Source of the DNA: Datnioides undecimradiatus
Lineage: Eukaryota > Chordata > Actinopteri > Lobotiformes > Datnioididae
Direction: 5' to 3'
Length of the DNA: 64,000 nucleotides
Assembly: GCA_008933995.1 (NCBI GenBank)
Contig: WARS01000032.1
Coordinates: 2,559,001-2,623,000, forward strand
Shown here in pieces: positions 24,142 to 39,847 of the stretch. The notes beneath the pieces were generated by a model that saw only the letters and a program-made list of their open reading frames with translations, ran no database searches and had not been told where the DNA came from. Position numbers and translations under genes: made by a program. Positions within the stretch are counted from its first letter, which is position 1; each line of letters begins with the position of its first letter.

Positions 24142-27100
24142 CAGCAACATATAAATAACAAATCCACATACTTTTTAATGTTAAAAGGCAGCATGTTGAG
24201 TCTAAAATAGAATAGGTTGTTCATCTATTTACCAAAAACACTGTAATTGATTGAAACTAAACACAATCTGTATCAGCCACACGGTATAACTGGCCCAAGG
24301 CAATATACAGTGTCTGGAAAGCCAGATGTGATTTTAGTGATAGAGGTTTTCAGTGCAACACAAACAGAAAACAACTTCGAAAGCTGCAGGGAGGAGAGTT
24401 TTACCAGAGGCAAATCTTGTTTGATGAATAATGCAGTCATCTATGATCAACAAAATTGCTGAAATCCTTACAGCACGTTTGCACATGTTTCTCACGGTTG
24501 CCGTAAAAATGTGTGTGAAATGTTGTCTATCACCATTTGCACTCAGAATACTAGAGTCATGTCAATACAGCACCAAACTATAATAGGCTGCAACCTTGAA
24601 AACTAAAACAGAGCATTATCACCTCAGTGACGGTGTCAGCAAACACTTAATATTATCAGTTTCACAAAGGAACCATGATTTCAAAGCTGCTGTATGAAAC
24701 TGCATCATAAGAAAAGAGAAAAGGTGATTTTAGTGTCAGCTGTGACAATTGGTGTTTTTAAAGTAGTTCAGTATTCAGTTTGGTTTATCTAAAGTTAATC
24801 AAACACCATCAAAGTCATCAGCACTAAAATACTTACTCATCAGACTTAACGGTATAGCATGTTGTGTCATGCACACAGCAATGCAGACTCTCCCCCGTCT
24901 GTCTTTTACACTCACATGCAGAAAAACACACTGTACATGTGCACCCATGGACGAGATTGCCAAAAGACTTTGAGAGAAAAAGGGTTTAGGGACTGCATGA
25001 GGAGCTACTAAATCCGCCTGATTCTAATTGCACTGTCCTGCTGGGGAGAAAATGTACATCATTATAGCCATTAGTTATAATCATAGCCGATTAAGGCCAG
25101 AGCTAGCATGCACACGGGCCAGCCCATATCTAACCAACATGTGCTCCCGCACTGGAGTTGGTTATTCAACGAACGTCACCATGTGACGGGCAGCAGCAGC
25201 TCCTTGGCCTTCCTCAACGCCTCCACTGAGATGCTTCTAGGCTTCCTGTTCAGTGATCATGGAGATACAGTTCTGTGACTTTTGCATGATAATGATTCAG
25301 TCTTCATAAGCTTTTTCTCCGATATTAACTACGTCTCTTTGATTTTGGGCGAATCAAATGGGGAAATAAATAATGAACTCACAGAAATCATGGTAACATT
25401 GACACACATAAAAAGAACAAATCCATCTACTTTATTATTATGGTATTTTTAAATGCGGTATGTCCAGTCCAAAATACATGAAACTCCTTGGCCACTTTCA
25501 ACGGACAGTGTGACGGCATGCCATGATTTCTCTGCTCCCATGTGAGATTGCATTGTAAGGAGCAGAAATAGTATTGTTCCACGGGACAAAGTGATTTACG
25601 ATGAGGGATGATTGGTAGGTGGTTGCCACATGTCACAGGTTAATGACCATGTTTGATGGATGGTGACTAAGCTGGGTCAAATTTCCAGAGCTACGAATTC
25701 TTTGAAGAGTTAGGCTTTCTGCCCTTACCTTCAGCCCATACTAATGAATGCAACCTTAACATACATTTTTGGTAGCTCTTCTTTATCGTGGTCAGGTGTT
25801 ATCTGCAAAAATCACATGCCAGCTTTAGCTGCCACAAAAGACTAGACTAATCCTCTGAGCACATCCTTCCTCCCTAGTACATCTATTACACTCTTTTCTC
25901 AGGGTATACACACACTGCAGCAACAGAGCAGGAGAGGTCATCAGCAGTTCAGTCTGCAATTAACTCTATGCAATTAATTGCTGATTTCAGAAGAATAAAC
26001 TGTTCTGAAAAATACGGCACACTGTGGAATTTGGAAGGCTATGGTTTGATTGGCTTTCATGGTAGCTTAGGCTGAAACGGTTCATGCATAATGGCTAACA
26101 CTGTGCATTAGTATGCCATTAGGTCTGCTTTTGCATATGGGGATGAGTATGCATTTGGCAGGAATATGTAATCAAATATGCCTTGTGTGTTTGAATTACT
26201 GTGGAATAAGAGGGCTCTTATTGTATTATTTGTCCAGGTTGCCCATTAGTTATCCTTGACTTTCATACAAATTAATTTAGCCTTCAGCACCCAGAGGAAG
26301 ACATAGCTATTCAGTATGCATTGCCTGCTACATTATGGTTGTACAGTTCTGTGTACAAGCACAGGTCAAAAGTGTAGGTCAATTACAACCTCCAGTGTCC
26401 AATTGTTTTGAGCTTTGGGTGAACCTGGGTTTGATCCCTAGAGGCATGGGGAAGACTGGAGAAGGGGCACTGAATGTGACAGTCGGGGCCATGATCCGAA
26501 AAAAAGAATTAGGCTTCTTTGTCTATCAGACGGAAAAGACTTTGAGACGGAGTCATCTCTTTACAATTAGCTCAAGGTCTGGCCTTTTTTTTTTACCCCA
26601 AGAAGAAAGGACACTGTTGATTAATTTAGACAGAAAAGAGTTTGCGGCCTATGAAACATTGTAGAAATGAAGAATGAAGAAACTAATCACAGAAAATCCA
26701 GCAGCCTAAAAGACAAGAGAATAGAAATGACAGGCTAATTAGTTTGGTTCCAGCCTGGTTCAGGATAGAAAGTACTGATGCTGCGCTGTGAACCAGGGTG
26801 TAATGACGAGAGCTGGAGTGTGTGGCCCTGAGACCCAGAAGTTTCGGAAGGCGTGGGAGGAAAGGCAGAGAAGTTCTCCCCAATGACTTGACAATGTTTG
26901 TTTCACCATCTGATATTTGACATAATGAGCCAAAAGTATGTGCGCGGGTTCATTTGTACGTGTGTGCAGGCTAGTAATTTCTAGCAGGCATAGATTGGGA
27001 AGGTTGTAATAAATGGGAAAAAGGAACTGAGCGCTCAGTCTGGTGCTAGGCACTACAACTTCCCCGTCAACAATCCCTAATCACTGGAGACAGGCCCTAT

Positions 27101-30100
27101 TAAAGGACACAGACTGAGATGTCCAGCTCTCACCAGAGCCCCCTCTGAGTGCAAATCATTACTCCCTGGATGTTAAATAAAGAGATAGCTGTGCCCCCTC
27201 GCTCTTGTCAGCCAAGGTCATTAGCCAATGTAAATACGTAATGCTGTGACATTTTGGCTTAAGGATTGGGAGTAGTGTAAAAACAAACATAAATTTAGGT
27301 AATAAGGAAAAAGAGAAATGTGGGAAAATTCAATGAAAAAGATCAAATGAATTCATGTTTTCTTGTTCATTGGAGAAAGAGGAACAAACTAAACTTAAGC
27401 AACAACTGTCTTTCTAATAAAGACAGCTGTTAAGGATCTGGGATATATAATCAGATTCACAGATGGTCAAATAGGATTCATAGTAAGCATTTCTCAGATT
27501 ATAGTCCAGTAATGATTTATTAATATTACTGTGTTTTTCATCAGCAGTAAAAATTTTATTATTATTTGGGGGCTATTCATTACGAGAAAATAGGTTTGTA
27601 TGTGGTTGCCATTCTTACTCTGGTGCAGACACTTCTTGCTACTTTCACTGTGCACTGCTCATTTAAATATTTTAATGATTAAAATTGTAAAGCTGCTTTT
27701 TTAAGAACATAAATATTTTAATGACTACTGGATCTCCAAGGTTGTCTTCACATTCAGATGTAAGTACAATTGACAGCTGACCGCCTTTATTATTATGTCA
27801 TGGCTAAAAATCATGGATATCAACCAGTTCACAAAGAAAAATGTGACTTTCAATGTTATGAGCAGAAGTGGAAAATATAGCTTTAATATTTCCTGTAGAC
27901 CACATGGACATAAGTCATCTTGTGGTTTTTACTTCAGAGAAAATGGTGTTTTCTCACAGACACATTGCACTGTTTTTAAAATTTACTGAACAGAGAGTGG
28001 GAGACAGCAGGAGACTGAGCCAGATAAAAATAAAAAAAAAGTGTTTTGATTGCTTTCCCAAAGTTCTAGCTAAACCAGGATTTAAAGATCTAGTAATCAG
28101 TCATTCAGACTGTATCACACATACCCCTTACTGCTTCACAGCAAACTGCCGATGGCATGCAATTGTGCAAAAAGCGAGCCTGAAAGCAAAATGGAAATAA
28201 CATTTCTCTGGAGTCTGTGATTTAATAATCAAGAAAAAAATATAGAGCTGGCAAATTTGTCTCAGTAACAAACTGTATTTTGTCATACGAGGCAAAAACT
28301 TTCCGGTTATACACTACTGCAGATAAAGAAAACGTGACCAGTGTAAGTTGCAAGTATTATTGTATGTAAACATTAAACAAGATATCAATAGGTGATTTGT
28401 GATTAAAAAAATATATATAATATGGTCTGTTAAAATCGCTACCATGACCCACATTCTAATTTGCAATCTGTTACTCTGTCAAAAATGGAAATGCCCTGTA
28501 GACTATAGCCAGACTTGAAATGGCCTGCACTCTTCATTTGCAACTTTAAGACACAAGGATCTAAACAGGTTTTAAAATGGCTGCAGACCAAAATACTTTT
28601 CTGGTATAAGCCAAAGCCTACAGCTGAAATGTCTCTTGCTATAGCTCATGTGCTTTGTTTACATTACATCACTCATGGAAGAGCCACATGAAGCAAGTGA
28701 ATTACATAGTGTAGCCATTTAATTTAGCAACATAATTTTTTTGTCTGTTCATGCAGTGCAGACCTGCTAGCCAGTGAAGTTATGTAATGTTTAGAAATAG
28801 AAGTAAGACATTAAATACGATTCGCTTGAAAAGTAGATAGTGGACTAATTCAATTTGGTCACAATCTAAAATCATCATAAAGACAACCCCTACAGGCTGT
28901 CGACTGCAACTCCAGTAGCATTTGCACTCTGCGAACCCTAACATGGATTCCTTCATACTCAGCTAATGCCAAGTTGAAATATAAAAACTTGTTTCACTAA
29001 ATTTTTATGTGATCAATGAAAAATTGTATTTCCAAAGGATCAAGATGGGTTTTGTGTCTGCTGATACCAGATGGGGTTTTCACCTCTCTCAGTCAAGTCT
29101 TCCATTTAATCTAGAGAGCTTTTACTTCAGGTTAATGTGTGCTGTTGAATGTGAGAGCTTATTGGGTTGTGTGTAAGTGGATTTGGCTGTAACGATGACC
29201 AAAGCTTAGCACCAGAGACCTCTCAGACAACACGTTTGAGGCCATAGAAAGCCAGCTCCGACCGCCTGTCAACTTAAAAGCCATTAAAACAAACAGCATG
29301 GTGAGAGATGCAGGGAGAATATTGACTTGTACTTTACCCAGGGGATGGCAGAGGAGAAGGAAATAGAGTAAAGTCAAAGAAATCTGAAGAGCGAAACACA
29401 GGTTGTTTTCACCACCTGAATAGTTGGGTGGGTGGTAAGACAAGACTTCTGGAGAAAAATAGTAATGATACAATAGTTTCCCCTCTGAGAGCAACCTGGA
29501 AACCTCATAGTCATTACAGCTTGTGGTAACAGAAACTCTTGTCCATTGTAGTCCAGAAGATTTAGTCTATTTCATTACTGAGACACTTTACCATCCCACA
29601 CCATATCTGCTCTTGTCCCTCACTCCATCCATCATAGCCTTTAATGTTTGCTTTGCAGGATAAGCAATTTAGAAGGACAAAAAGGGCAGCCTGTGTTAAT
29701 TCCGCAAAGCTCCAAACTTTTAATTAGGACAAGCCATGAAACAACAACAACATTAACAATAGAATACAAAACAATAAAAGGGTAATTATCGTGAAGCCAT
29801 ACTCTGGCTGCCAAGAACACCATAAAACTAATTACCAATGTACAGCAGATGGTTTGGGGGTGGCAAGTAAAACTGGGAAGGTACATGTACATCAGAGGAT
29901 GTTCATGTAAAACGAAGAGTTGCTGATTCCAAACAGAGCTTTATTTGTAGTTCTCCTGAGTCTCCATCTTTTTTGCAACAACACATTTGGAGTGACAGAA
30001 AAGCAGAATGACTGACAGTTTCTCTTTAGAATTCAATTAAGGCACCAGGCTGGCAGGATGTTCAGCCAGCTCAAGAAACATTATTGTATTATTTCAGATA

Positions 30101-33100
30101 GGAGATGAGAACGCAGACATAACAGAATCTCAGAGCGCCTTCAGGATGGGACACTCAACAACTTCCGACCTCACTCACTGGTCTTGTCCTGCACAATTTT
30201 AATTGCCTGCAGATGTTATGAAAAGTGACCATGGCTGCCTGCAGGACAAGTTCAAGTGGAGGTAAAAAGTTGAGAAAAGGTCACTTACTCTGTCAGTTTG
30301 AGAGAAGAACAAGCAAACATGACTTAGTTAAAGCAAACACCTGGGGAGTGATTTCCATCTGACATAAAACAGTTTGATGTACACTATGTCAAACTATTAG
30401 GCCCTGTCCTGGTGACCCATGCAGTTCAAGCTCTTATCTAATGGAGAAACATATTTGTGTATGTCAGAGCAGATTTACGGACCATTGGCAGGTCGGCAGC
30501 CATTCTAACAAAGTCTGTGTTTTATTTAGTTTAACGCACTTGAGACTATATCTATTCTTCTCTCTATGAGACTCTATTCTGCTTTTAAACATCTGTGTCT
30601 GTTCCTTATATGGCCATGTGTGTGCTGTCTGTAGATTGGAAGAGGGCACTACTTATTGAATTTCAGGACTGATCACTCAGACCCATTTAAAAGGCTGAAC
30701 CTGGAACATGTTGAGGACACCACTTTATATTCCTGAAAGCATCATGGCCGCATTCCAAAGCACTGGAATAAATGTAATTAACAATTATGGTCTGCCCTGC
30801 TTGACATCTCATTATTTGAGCTTTCCTGATGTCCTTCGCCTTTGCTGCCTGCATCTCTTTCTCTCTGCCTCGGAAATGTTTTAGTCAGTCAAAACACACA
30901 GTGACAGCTGGGGGGTGAGACAGACAGGAGTCTAAGGGAATGCTTGTGTTTAAGTACATTTTTGGCTTGGGCTTCAAAACCGGGGGTTGAAAGAACTTCC
31001 AGCAAACAAGTGGATTAGAAAATCAATTTGTGAGCCCTGACACAGTGCTGCCTGCTGATATTCTGACATAAAAAGAGTAGGTGGGTATGTGGTATGCACA
31101 CATCAAACACACAGTCAAACATGCCTGTCTGCGGCAAGCCATTAGGCCCAGGTGAAGTGGCTGATGGATGATATCTGCCTCGAATCGTTCACATCCAGCT
31201 TAGTCCAGAGCGTGACTGGATGAGGTCTTGTAGAACTTCTCAAAGTCACACAGTGAGCTGAGTGTCTCAAATAGCTCACCTCTGAGAACGGTGACCGTAA
31301 AACATATCTTTTCTTCCTGTGTGACTGAAATTGCTTGAAATTCAGCTTAACATAATCATGTGCTTGAATTTCACATTCAGGAAGCAAAAATGGATTCAAG
31401 CAATGTGGCATCTACATGTAAAGACATATTTTTGCTCTTATGGATCATATTCATGTCTCGTCTCATTTAACAGTCAAAAATATGATCCTATGAGTCAAAC
31501 TGGATGACACAGTACATAAAAAAACCCCAACCAAACACTCAAAATATGATAGCAGTTTCAGCGTTAGAAGGCTATTGACCTACCTGGTATCTGGAGGCAA
31601 AGAAAAACCTTGTCACTCAATCACTCATTGATCTTACATCAAAATTCGGGCTAACATTCCTCGCCATCGTTGGCCATGTGCATCAAAGAAAAAATTATGC
31701 ATGACTGATGAAACGCTTGCAAAATGATTTTGAGCACACTACACTGAGTTGACAGAAAGGAGTTCTAACATGGTCATGCAGAAGGCACTTCAGCACTCCA
31801 GACAAGATCACTCTTTGATTTTAGGGCAATTCCACTTAGAAACTAAATTATTCAGTCTGTTTTGGAAAAAATGTGCATCTTAAGTGTGAGAAAGGAGTGG
31901 GCACTCAAAAGCGACCACAAAACATGGTGTACATGACGATTAAAGAATGGTCAAAGGAGAGAGAAATTGCTCACTCCTCCTCGTCCAGCATACTGCATTG
32001 CTAAGAGTGTACTTTACCAGTTTTAGCAACTTATTCCCCGTGCCTCTGCTAGCCTCCTGACACTCAAAACGGAAATAAAAAAAGGATTTTATTTTGATAG
32101 AAATGCTTTTGTTTTGCTTATTTTTTATATAACATGTCCCTTGTAGTGGTTATCTAAAATATTCAGTGTTAATTGTGTTGGCAAAAACTATGAGGAAAGG
32201 TATGTTTTGTTTTTGTTGACAAGATTCGATTTAAAAAATGCAAAATGCATGATATTTTTTGCATGATATCGTGCATCGAGCCAGTCTGTCAAAATATAAA
32301 CAGTACATTCTTGTCATTGATTGATGTGTGCAGATTCCCAGAATACCATGCGATCCCAAACCGACACCAAGTTAATGACAACAAAATGATGGCTTCAACA
32401 CAAAAACGAATTTGGTCAGAAAAGAAATAACTTTATGGACACACTTAGTATTCAGCAGATAGGAAAACACAATGCACTGTAGCAGCAGGAGACCAGGAGA
32501 CACCCTGTGGTTGCAAATTAGGTGGAAAGAATACAACCTACCTGAAGAACCACTTGAAGGTGCTGCCCCCTTCGAATAATACCGTGGTAAATTAGCTAAT
32601 TGTTAATTGTTAGTCCTAATGTTAACTATGCATATTATTCTGTTAACATAAATGCAATGTTACTGGACAGTCAGCTATGTCAACTTGTAGCAAACTTTCT
32701 GAGTTGAAATAGGAAATTGTTGGATTTCAATTTCCTTAACTAAAACTAGTAAGAATAAAAAGCACTGAAATGTGACTAAAAGTACTGACATTTTTCATTT
32801 TGAGACTAATGGCTTGATCCTTCTGGACAAGGCTGAATCATGCTCCAGCTGTAAGGCAGTTTTGTATGGTTTTGCTCCAAATGGCATCAGCATTTCAGAA
32901 ACGGAGCGTCTAACCTGCCAGTTTTAGTTGATTTGGTTATTCCTCCTTGATTTTTGTACCTCTGTAAAACGGTTTCCATTTATCATCTGTTCTTACAATG
33001 TAGAAAAGTAACCGGATGTTCTATGTGGTTTTTGAGTCTGACTTCATGCCTGGCTCATCTGCTAAAAGCAGCTTGATGTGGCTTCCGTAAAAAATAGACT

Positions 33101-36100
33101 AGGCGTATGTTTTCTTTAGAGCAGAGTGGAGAGCGCTTCTGGGACACTTCTGTGTGCACACTGCTTTGAGTTCTGTGGAAACATGAGCATGCCGTGATCA
33201 GCCTCCTTAGCGATGTCGCAACCGTGCTTGGTGGAATGTAAAATGGCTGCCAAAATGAACACTGAATTCTTAAAATGTTTTCAGTTATCTACTTTACTTC
33301 CATAAAGTATGTTAACTTCGCTAGGGAGAAAAGATGTGCTGTTCGGGGTACATTAGGACTAAAATAGATTACATGCATGATGTTTGAAATAGGGACCTCA
33401 ATTTTCCAATAAAGGACAAATATGAATTCTTTGTTGGAGAGTACATATCTGATTTTCTAACTTATGCACTTATCCATCTTCCCGTTCAAACATAGTAACA
33501 GTATACCAGCATTAAATCATCTTCTCATACATTTAAGGTGTGCTGCACACCCAAACAGGTCTGGTAAAGCCTCATATTCCTTACTAAATAATTGTGGGTT
33601 GAAAGAACGACCCGAGCCAATTAAAATCATTAATGGCAGGCCTTAACCTCACTCTGATTAAAATGGAAGAACATTCCTTTTACGTACCATCCACACTGTA
33701 TGAAATGCACTTTTGTTTGAATACTGTGTTGCTTATCAAGACAGCAAAAACAAAGATGTTATTGTGCAATCATTTTTCCCTAATGGACTAATCAATTTTT
33801 GGGGGCGGAAAAGGATTTGACAAAATAAAATGAACCTTGTCAATGCACAGCCCCATATTCATGAAGGCGATATAATAATTGGTGCTTTCATCATCCTACC
33901 TCAGCACATCAAAGTTCCCTCAGCAGGTTTCAGCAGATGAGGTAATCATGGACTTTTAGCACTAATAGACATCATTATCCACCATTTTAACTTAATCTGT
34001 AAAGTCTGAGAAACCTTGGCAAAACTACAACACCCAGAGAACATCGTTTGTGTTGTTTTCAGTGTCAGAATTTTACATTTACACCAAACATGTCAAATTC
34101 TAGCAGCCTTCAACAGCTTTAGCTTGTCTGATTTTCATTATCTACTCATTAATAACATGTATCTCATTTAATCTCATTGCAGTTTTATTATCGTTATTAT
34201 TTATATAGTGCCACCATGTCTACTAATTCTTAAGATTTCATAATCTCTTCATAAGCTTTCAGAATCAAAATAAACGGAGAGTAACATGAAATGTATCTCT
34301 CATGTAAATGCAATACTTTTGAACAAGTCACCACTGAATATATTTAATGTTATTTCACTGTGGTACCATGCTGAAAAAGCATTTGCTTGCAGCGCCTTTG
34401 CTTTTCACCAGTCTGCTGTGCCATATCAATGTTTACAGCTTGTCTGGATGTGGACGTGTGGCGAGTATGGCCCAGATAAGTAGGGAGAGAAGTATTTTTC
34501 TCTCACTGCTGGAGAAATCCCTGCTAAGAGAGAAAAAGAAGCTACACTTAGGACGGATCAATACCAGCTCTGGCCAAAGTAAAATGGATGACACGTCTGA
34601 CCCGCTGAACTTGTTGGAACAAAAAGTCATCAGACCATTATCAGAGCGTTCGTGCAAGATGACCGCAACAGCAGAGAGAACAAGGGCAGGCTCTCGAGAG
34701 TTTTTGTAGAGGACACACAGAATCCTCTCAATAGTAAAGAAATGTTGCACATAAGAGAATTGACCTCTTAATATCATTTTATGTTCCAGTGTCCTTGGAA
34801 AAATAATACATCATTTAATTAGAAGGAAATTATATTGAAAAGGCGTCAATGATAGCACTCATGTCAGAGGAGAATGACTGCAAATTTGAAAAAAAGTTCA
34901 ACCCCAGAGTGATTTTTTTTTTTTTTACGCCAGTGTGTTATTAGAACTTTTTCTCTGGCATATTAGACTAATGTATTGCACTGCTGCGCATTGAATAATT
35001 GTGTCTTAATTGATTTGATGGAGCCTGCTCATGTACCCATTATTAAACATCCTCATTGTATTGATCAGGTGAAAATGTACAATTGCCTCGCTCTTCCATA
35101 AGAGAGGAATCACTCAGGGGAGGCTGTCCTATAATTAAGAACCTGCCCAAAACCATTTAACTGCTCAGTAGCTCAAACCTCTTTAGTTTGGCGTGCACGG
35201 CCTCCAATAGTCCATTACTTTGATCTACAGGTCACAGAGGAACAAAACTCAATACGCAGGCTTAGGTGGTGTTATGAGCTATATCAAGTTCAGGTGGTGT
35301 CGGTTGAAAATCCATGATTTTTCTACAGTATATCAGCTGTAATTTCTCAATACGATGGAGAAAGGAGATAAAAATAGCTTAAGACTGTCACAGTGCATCA
35401 GTTCAGTAATACAGCTGAGCGGCTCGATGGTGACAGAATAAATGAATAGGAAGCCCCAACTCCAAACAGCTCCATCTAAATCCCCATAAAATGATAACTG
35501 CATTTCACCACATTTGAATTTCAGTGTGGTATTTTCTGATGGCGTGCCGCACTTCAAACGATCAACTGTGTTCCTGAACAGCAGGGACGTATTGGCAGAG
35601 CTCTACAAGCCATATAAAAATTTTATCACCAACTTTGACCATGAGTGTACAATAGACAGCCAAGATCTACAGTTCTACAGTGAAAAAGAAAAAAAATACC
35701 AACCAAAAAAATACCAACAAAATACCACACCAACCAGATTCAGTTTTATTTTGTATTAGTTTAACTGTCAATTATGTGTAAGTCAAAAGGGAAAATATTT
35801 CATTTTGTGAATAATAACCTTTTCAGTCAACCACAAAAAGCTGTTTTTACCGGCAGATTTCATGACCTCCTGCTGGGTATTTAATTTACAATTTACAGTT
35901 TTTTTAAAAAGGTAATTTCAGAGAGAAGTAAACCCAATGATACACAAATTGGAAGTTTCACCAAGGACCCTGAGAATGCTGATCTTATTTATTTGGAACA
36001 TATGACCATATTGGCTGTCAGTCACAAATAGACTCCCCTGTTTATGCTATGTCAGGGTATATTACACATGCAGTGAATGATATGTGCTCTATAGTGTCAT

Positions 36101-39100
36101 TTACTGAAAAAAGGTTGAAACACTTAACAATTACTATATGGTCACAAACACTGTATTATATTACTATACTGCCATGTTATGCACATTATTTACTTGCTGG
36201 ATGACATATTAAACCTACCACTGGGTACCACTAGGACTAACAAATGGAACCTGTGCCACCAGTGTTGCCATACACTGTTGTTCCCCAGATATAGTCTCTT
36301 AAAACCATAGGGACTCATTTGCCCATGGTAACGAACTGAGATGCTACAGAGTCAGATTTAGACTTAAGAGCCTGCATCTGGATGACAGGTTGGCTTTCTT
36401 TCAGCTGCCATTAATAAACACACTCCAGCCTCACCTGGTTATGATATATTCTGTCTGATACGATCCTGCTCGAGTCGTTGCTGTGTCAGAGCTGCACCTG
36501 TGGTCACCAAAATTGCAAAAAATGTTTCGATGCTTGTTGTGCCCAATCATACACATGCATTTGTGCTTGCCATCAGTTTTAAGCAAATAGTTTCTACCAA
36601 TTATTCATTTTGTCTCATATTCTTAATTTTGTCAAAGGAAGCTCATAGAACTGACTGGGTGAGAGGTAAAAGCTTTCAAAAAACATGAAAGAAAACCGGG
36701 CTTCAACATTTTTTTCAGTCAAACTTACTTGAATGAGCTGTTGTTTCAGAGAACTGTGCCTTCGCAGGCAGTAGGATTAGCAAAAAGTCTTGCAGACTCA
36801 CACACCTACTGATGTCCAGAATGTCCTAGAAATGCAGGAATAATAGCAATAATAACCAGAAAAGCACTCAAAGGCTGCAAACATGTTCAAGGCTGCACAA
36901 TTCTGAACAAAGTGTATTTTAAGATAGAAAATTCACAAAATGTCACTGAAATTTGTTAATACATTTTTGGGATATCAGACTCACAAGCGAACAAACAAAG
37001 AAATGGGACTGAAAACATCACGTCCTTGGGAGGGGGTAAGAGAAGGAGAAGATGTTGCCAGAATGCAGCGTCTCCGCAGATTTACAGACTGACATAGAGA
37101 GTGCTAGGGGGGCATAAGTAATGATTGAGTAGTACAACTTAGGTTAATGCTATTTCAAGGGGGAAACCTGCACTTTCTTGTGTGCTGTGATTTACACTTA
37201 ACCTGCTGTCTGATTAACCCTTGATTTTAGTGTTTTTACAGCAAATTTACCATGAAATTGCTCTAGATTAAACCAAACATTCTCACCTATAGTGTTCAAA
37301 ACCTATTGCTTGCTGAAGTTTAATGTAGTCATAATGTGTCTTTTCAGACTCTTAGTTGTAGACGAGCACGGTGATTCTCACAGCTGTTCTTTGAATCTGA
37401 GCAAGAGAAACCTGTACGAGCTGATTATGGTCTAATAAAGTAATTGAACTGAGTCAAATTAAACAAAATTGAAAATAAAATTGGTGAATCCTTATATATA
37501 AATAGAGGCACAATTACAGTAACAATCATTCTGTAACAATGAGTCCTAAAAAAAAGCACAGAACAATGGTTTGTATCATTAAATATCTTTAATATCTTAC
37601 AATAACATGGACTATCCTTCAACAGTAATTCATCTGGCTGAGTTATCTACATGCAACGTGTGTACCGAAACTCCTTTAATGTGTTCAGAAATTGGTTTTC
37701 TTCTTTTCCCACAGTTGGGATAAGCTCAAGTGATTTGTCTCTGTAATTACCACCTTAATTCTGCAGCAGCAGTCTGAAAAACCTCCTTGGCCTCCTGTAC
37801 AGCAGTACCATTACAATATCTGATTTCAGTGGTTTTAAAACGCAGGTACAATAAGAAGTAAATGATGCAGTGTTAGTCTCCCTACAGAGAGGAGCACCGT
37901 GACTATGGCAATGAATTTGCAAACACCCTTGTGTGCTAATTATGTTATATTTCAGGGTAAATTCATCTAAATCAATCAGCAGAAAAACAATTGCAACTAA
38001 GGCGCAATTTCCGATCCTGTGTCCCATTCTTTTCATGGGTAAAACAAAGCATACTACCTGCAGTTTTTGCAGAAAATAAAGAAATCCACAGTAATCCCCC
38101 TTTATCCCCTGTCTACTAAATGTTTAATACCTGCAAAATGCTGCTCCACCTTTTAGATGAAACGGCAAACTGCTTTATTGTTTTAGAGAGGTGGAAACCT
38201 TTATTTTCTAGAAATTCAAGTCTGACTGAATGCGTCTTCCTTTAAGAAATTAAATCATATTACTTATTAGGTGTGTCGATTTCCCATGTCAGGTGAACAA
38301 CAATATCCTTTTCATGATAGCTCTCTCTAGATCCCAACTGTCATTGCATGTGACATCAGCACTGGTACCCACATTTTAGCTTGAGAACACGTTTTTTTGT
38401 AACACCTTAATCAGCACTGCTCAGTGACAGTTTGACACCAAAAGATAATTTTTTTTTTCCTGTATCAAAAAATCCTTTTCAGCAATCAGCTTCTTGTTTT
38501 TGTTTCCCTTATTCAGAAAGGCTTTGATGATAATCTTGCTAAACTAAATTTAGGCATCAAAATGTTTTCCTGCTCCTTTGAATAAACTGCATATACCCAT
38601 TAACTGCACTAAGCCGTAGAGGTGCCAGTACAGTGTAACTCTTGTATCCAAGGGTGTCCAGTCCATTCATATTAAATCTAATCCATTCAAGTGCTGTGCC
38701 ATTTTATTAACCCTAGTCAACTCTTTGTGGAAACTGTATTTTAAACATTATCGTTGCGCAGAGAAATGAGGGGTCATAATCCCCAGTGAAGCATAAAAAT
38801 TAAAACCAGGCATCAAATGCGAATGTCTAGTGATTTGTTAATTAGCTTCTTCTAGCTGTTGTGTTGTCTTTTGAATATAATGAGGCTAATGTTTGGTGTG
38901 AGAACACAAGTAAGGCATTTTCATATAATCCTTCAATGGAAAATGCTTCAAAATACCACTGATGGTTTGTCTGTAGAAGCTGCCTTGGTCTTAGAAACAG
39001 ATCATGTTTTATGTTTCAGTATTACTGCTATGATATTCACAAGACACCAGCAACCTTCAGACATATTTTCTCAAAATATTTTGCATGTTTTTCATCTGTC

Positions 39101-39840
39101 CTTGTCCCTGTTTTAGTGTTTTAGTGTCAAGGTTGTTTCGTCTTTATTTAAATACACTACTGTTGATGCTGTATTGCCTGATGAATGACCATAAAATCAC
39201 TTTCAGGTCATTCAGGTGCAATGTGCAATTTATTCAATGTATATTGAGTGTCTTCAGATCCACAAGAACAAACTATGTCTGTAAAAACAACAAAATTAAG
39301 CTACAACAGATGACAGAAAGAAGGAGCCTAACCAGTGCATCTCTGTCACAACAATCAATGAATGATGGACAGAGACAATGTTGACAAAACATACCATATA
39401 GGAGGCTGAGGAAGCTCCACAAGGCACACTTATGCACAGCAAAGCAGCACAATAATGTCAGGGGAAAATGAAATGTTACTCACCATTACCGTTAACTGAA
39501 GAAAGTGAGGCTCATTGTATAATAGGATAGTTAAATATCATTCCAAACATTAGTGCACTTGCGAGTTTCTTTCCAAACCCTTAGCAAACTTAGCAAACAC
39601 TTAGCTATTTTTAAGCTAATAAGATTTCTATTTTTAACATGCATGTGTCTGAGTATCCTAACCTTCTGTTGCTGCCTTGGCCACAACTTATTCCACAGCA
39701 GCTGCAGTACCTGGTTATCCTAAAACTGGTGCACTTGTATGTATGTATGGTGTAAGGAGAAAATCATCTACTAATGTCTGTTGCATAAATAAATAAATAA
39801 TCACCTCAAAATCTGCACAGCTGGGGTCCCACTCTGTTCA

Positions 39841-39847
39841 CACACAT

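Larger units (their letters stand above)
20672..39840. other. Intergenic DNA, no gene seen
   Basis: About 19 kb without any recognisable exon, RNA gene or transposon protein. Open frames reach about 120 codons (34347-34709, + strand), but none shows a known domain. POU octamers lie at 21413-21420 and 22827-22834, the latter overlapping a SOX core. A near-consensus RFX X-box is at 24128, with a weaker X-box-like site at 36318-36332. Short direct repeats of TGCATGATAT lie near 32246-32275, and there is a T-run at about 34914-34926. I see nothing that delimits a transcript. Confidence 0.55.

Noticed and set aside
26418-26440. B-box-like GGTTTGATCCC that could mark a tRNA gene or tRNA-derived SINE
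   Set aside because: No A box lies at the right distance, no cloverleaf can be drawn, and no repeat copy is seen in the window.
32555-32575. CTCF-like GTGCTGCCCCCTTCG
   Set aside because: Only part of the core fits. The flanking positions of the motif are wrong.
34347-34709. 120-codon + strand open frame with a hydrophobic N-terminus
   Set aside because: An antisense frame of similar length is open over the same stretch. No family resemblance and no gene context.
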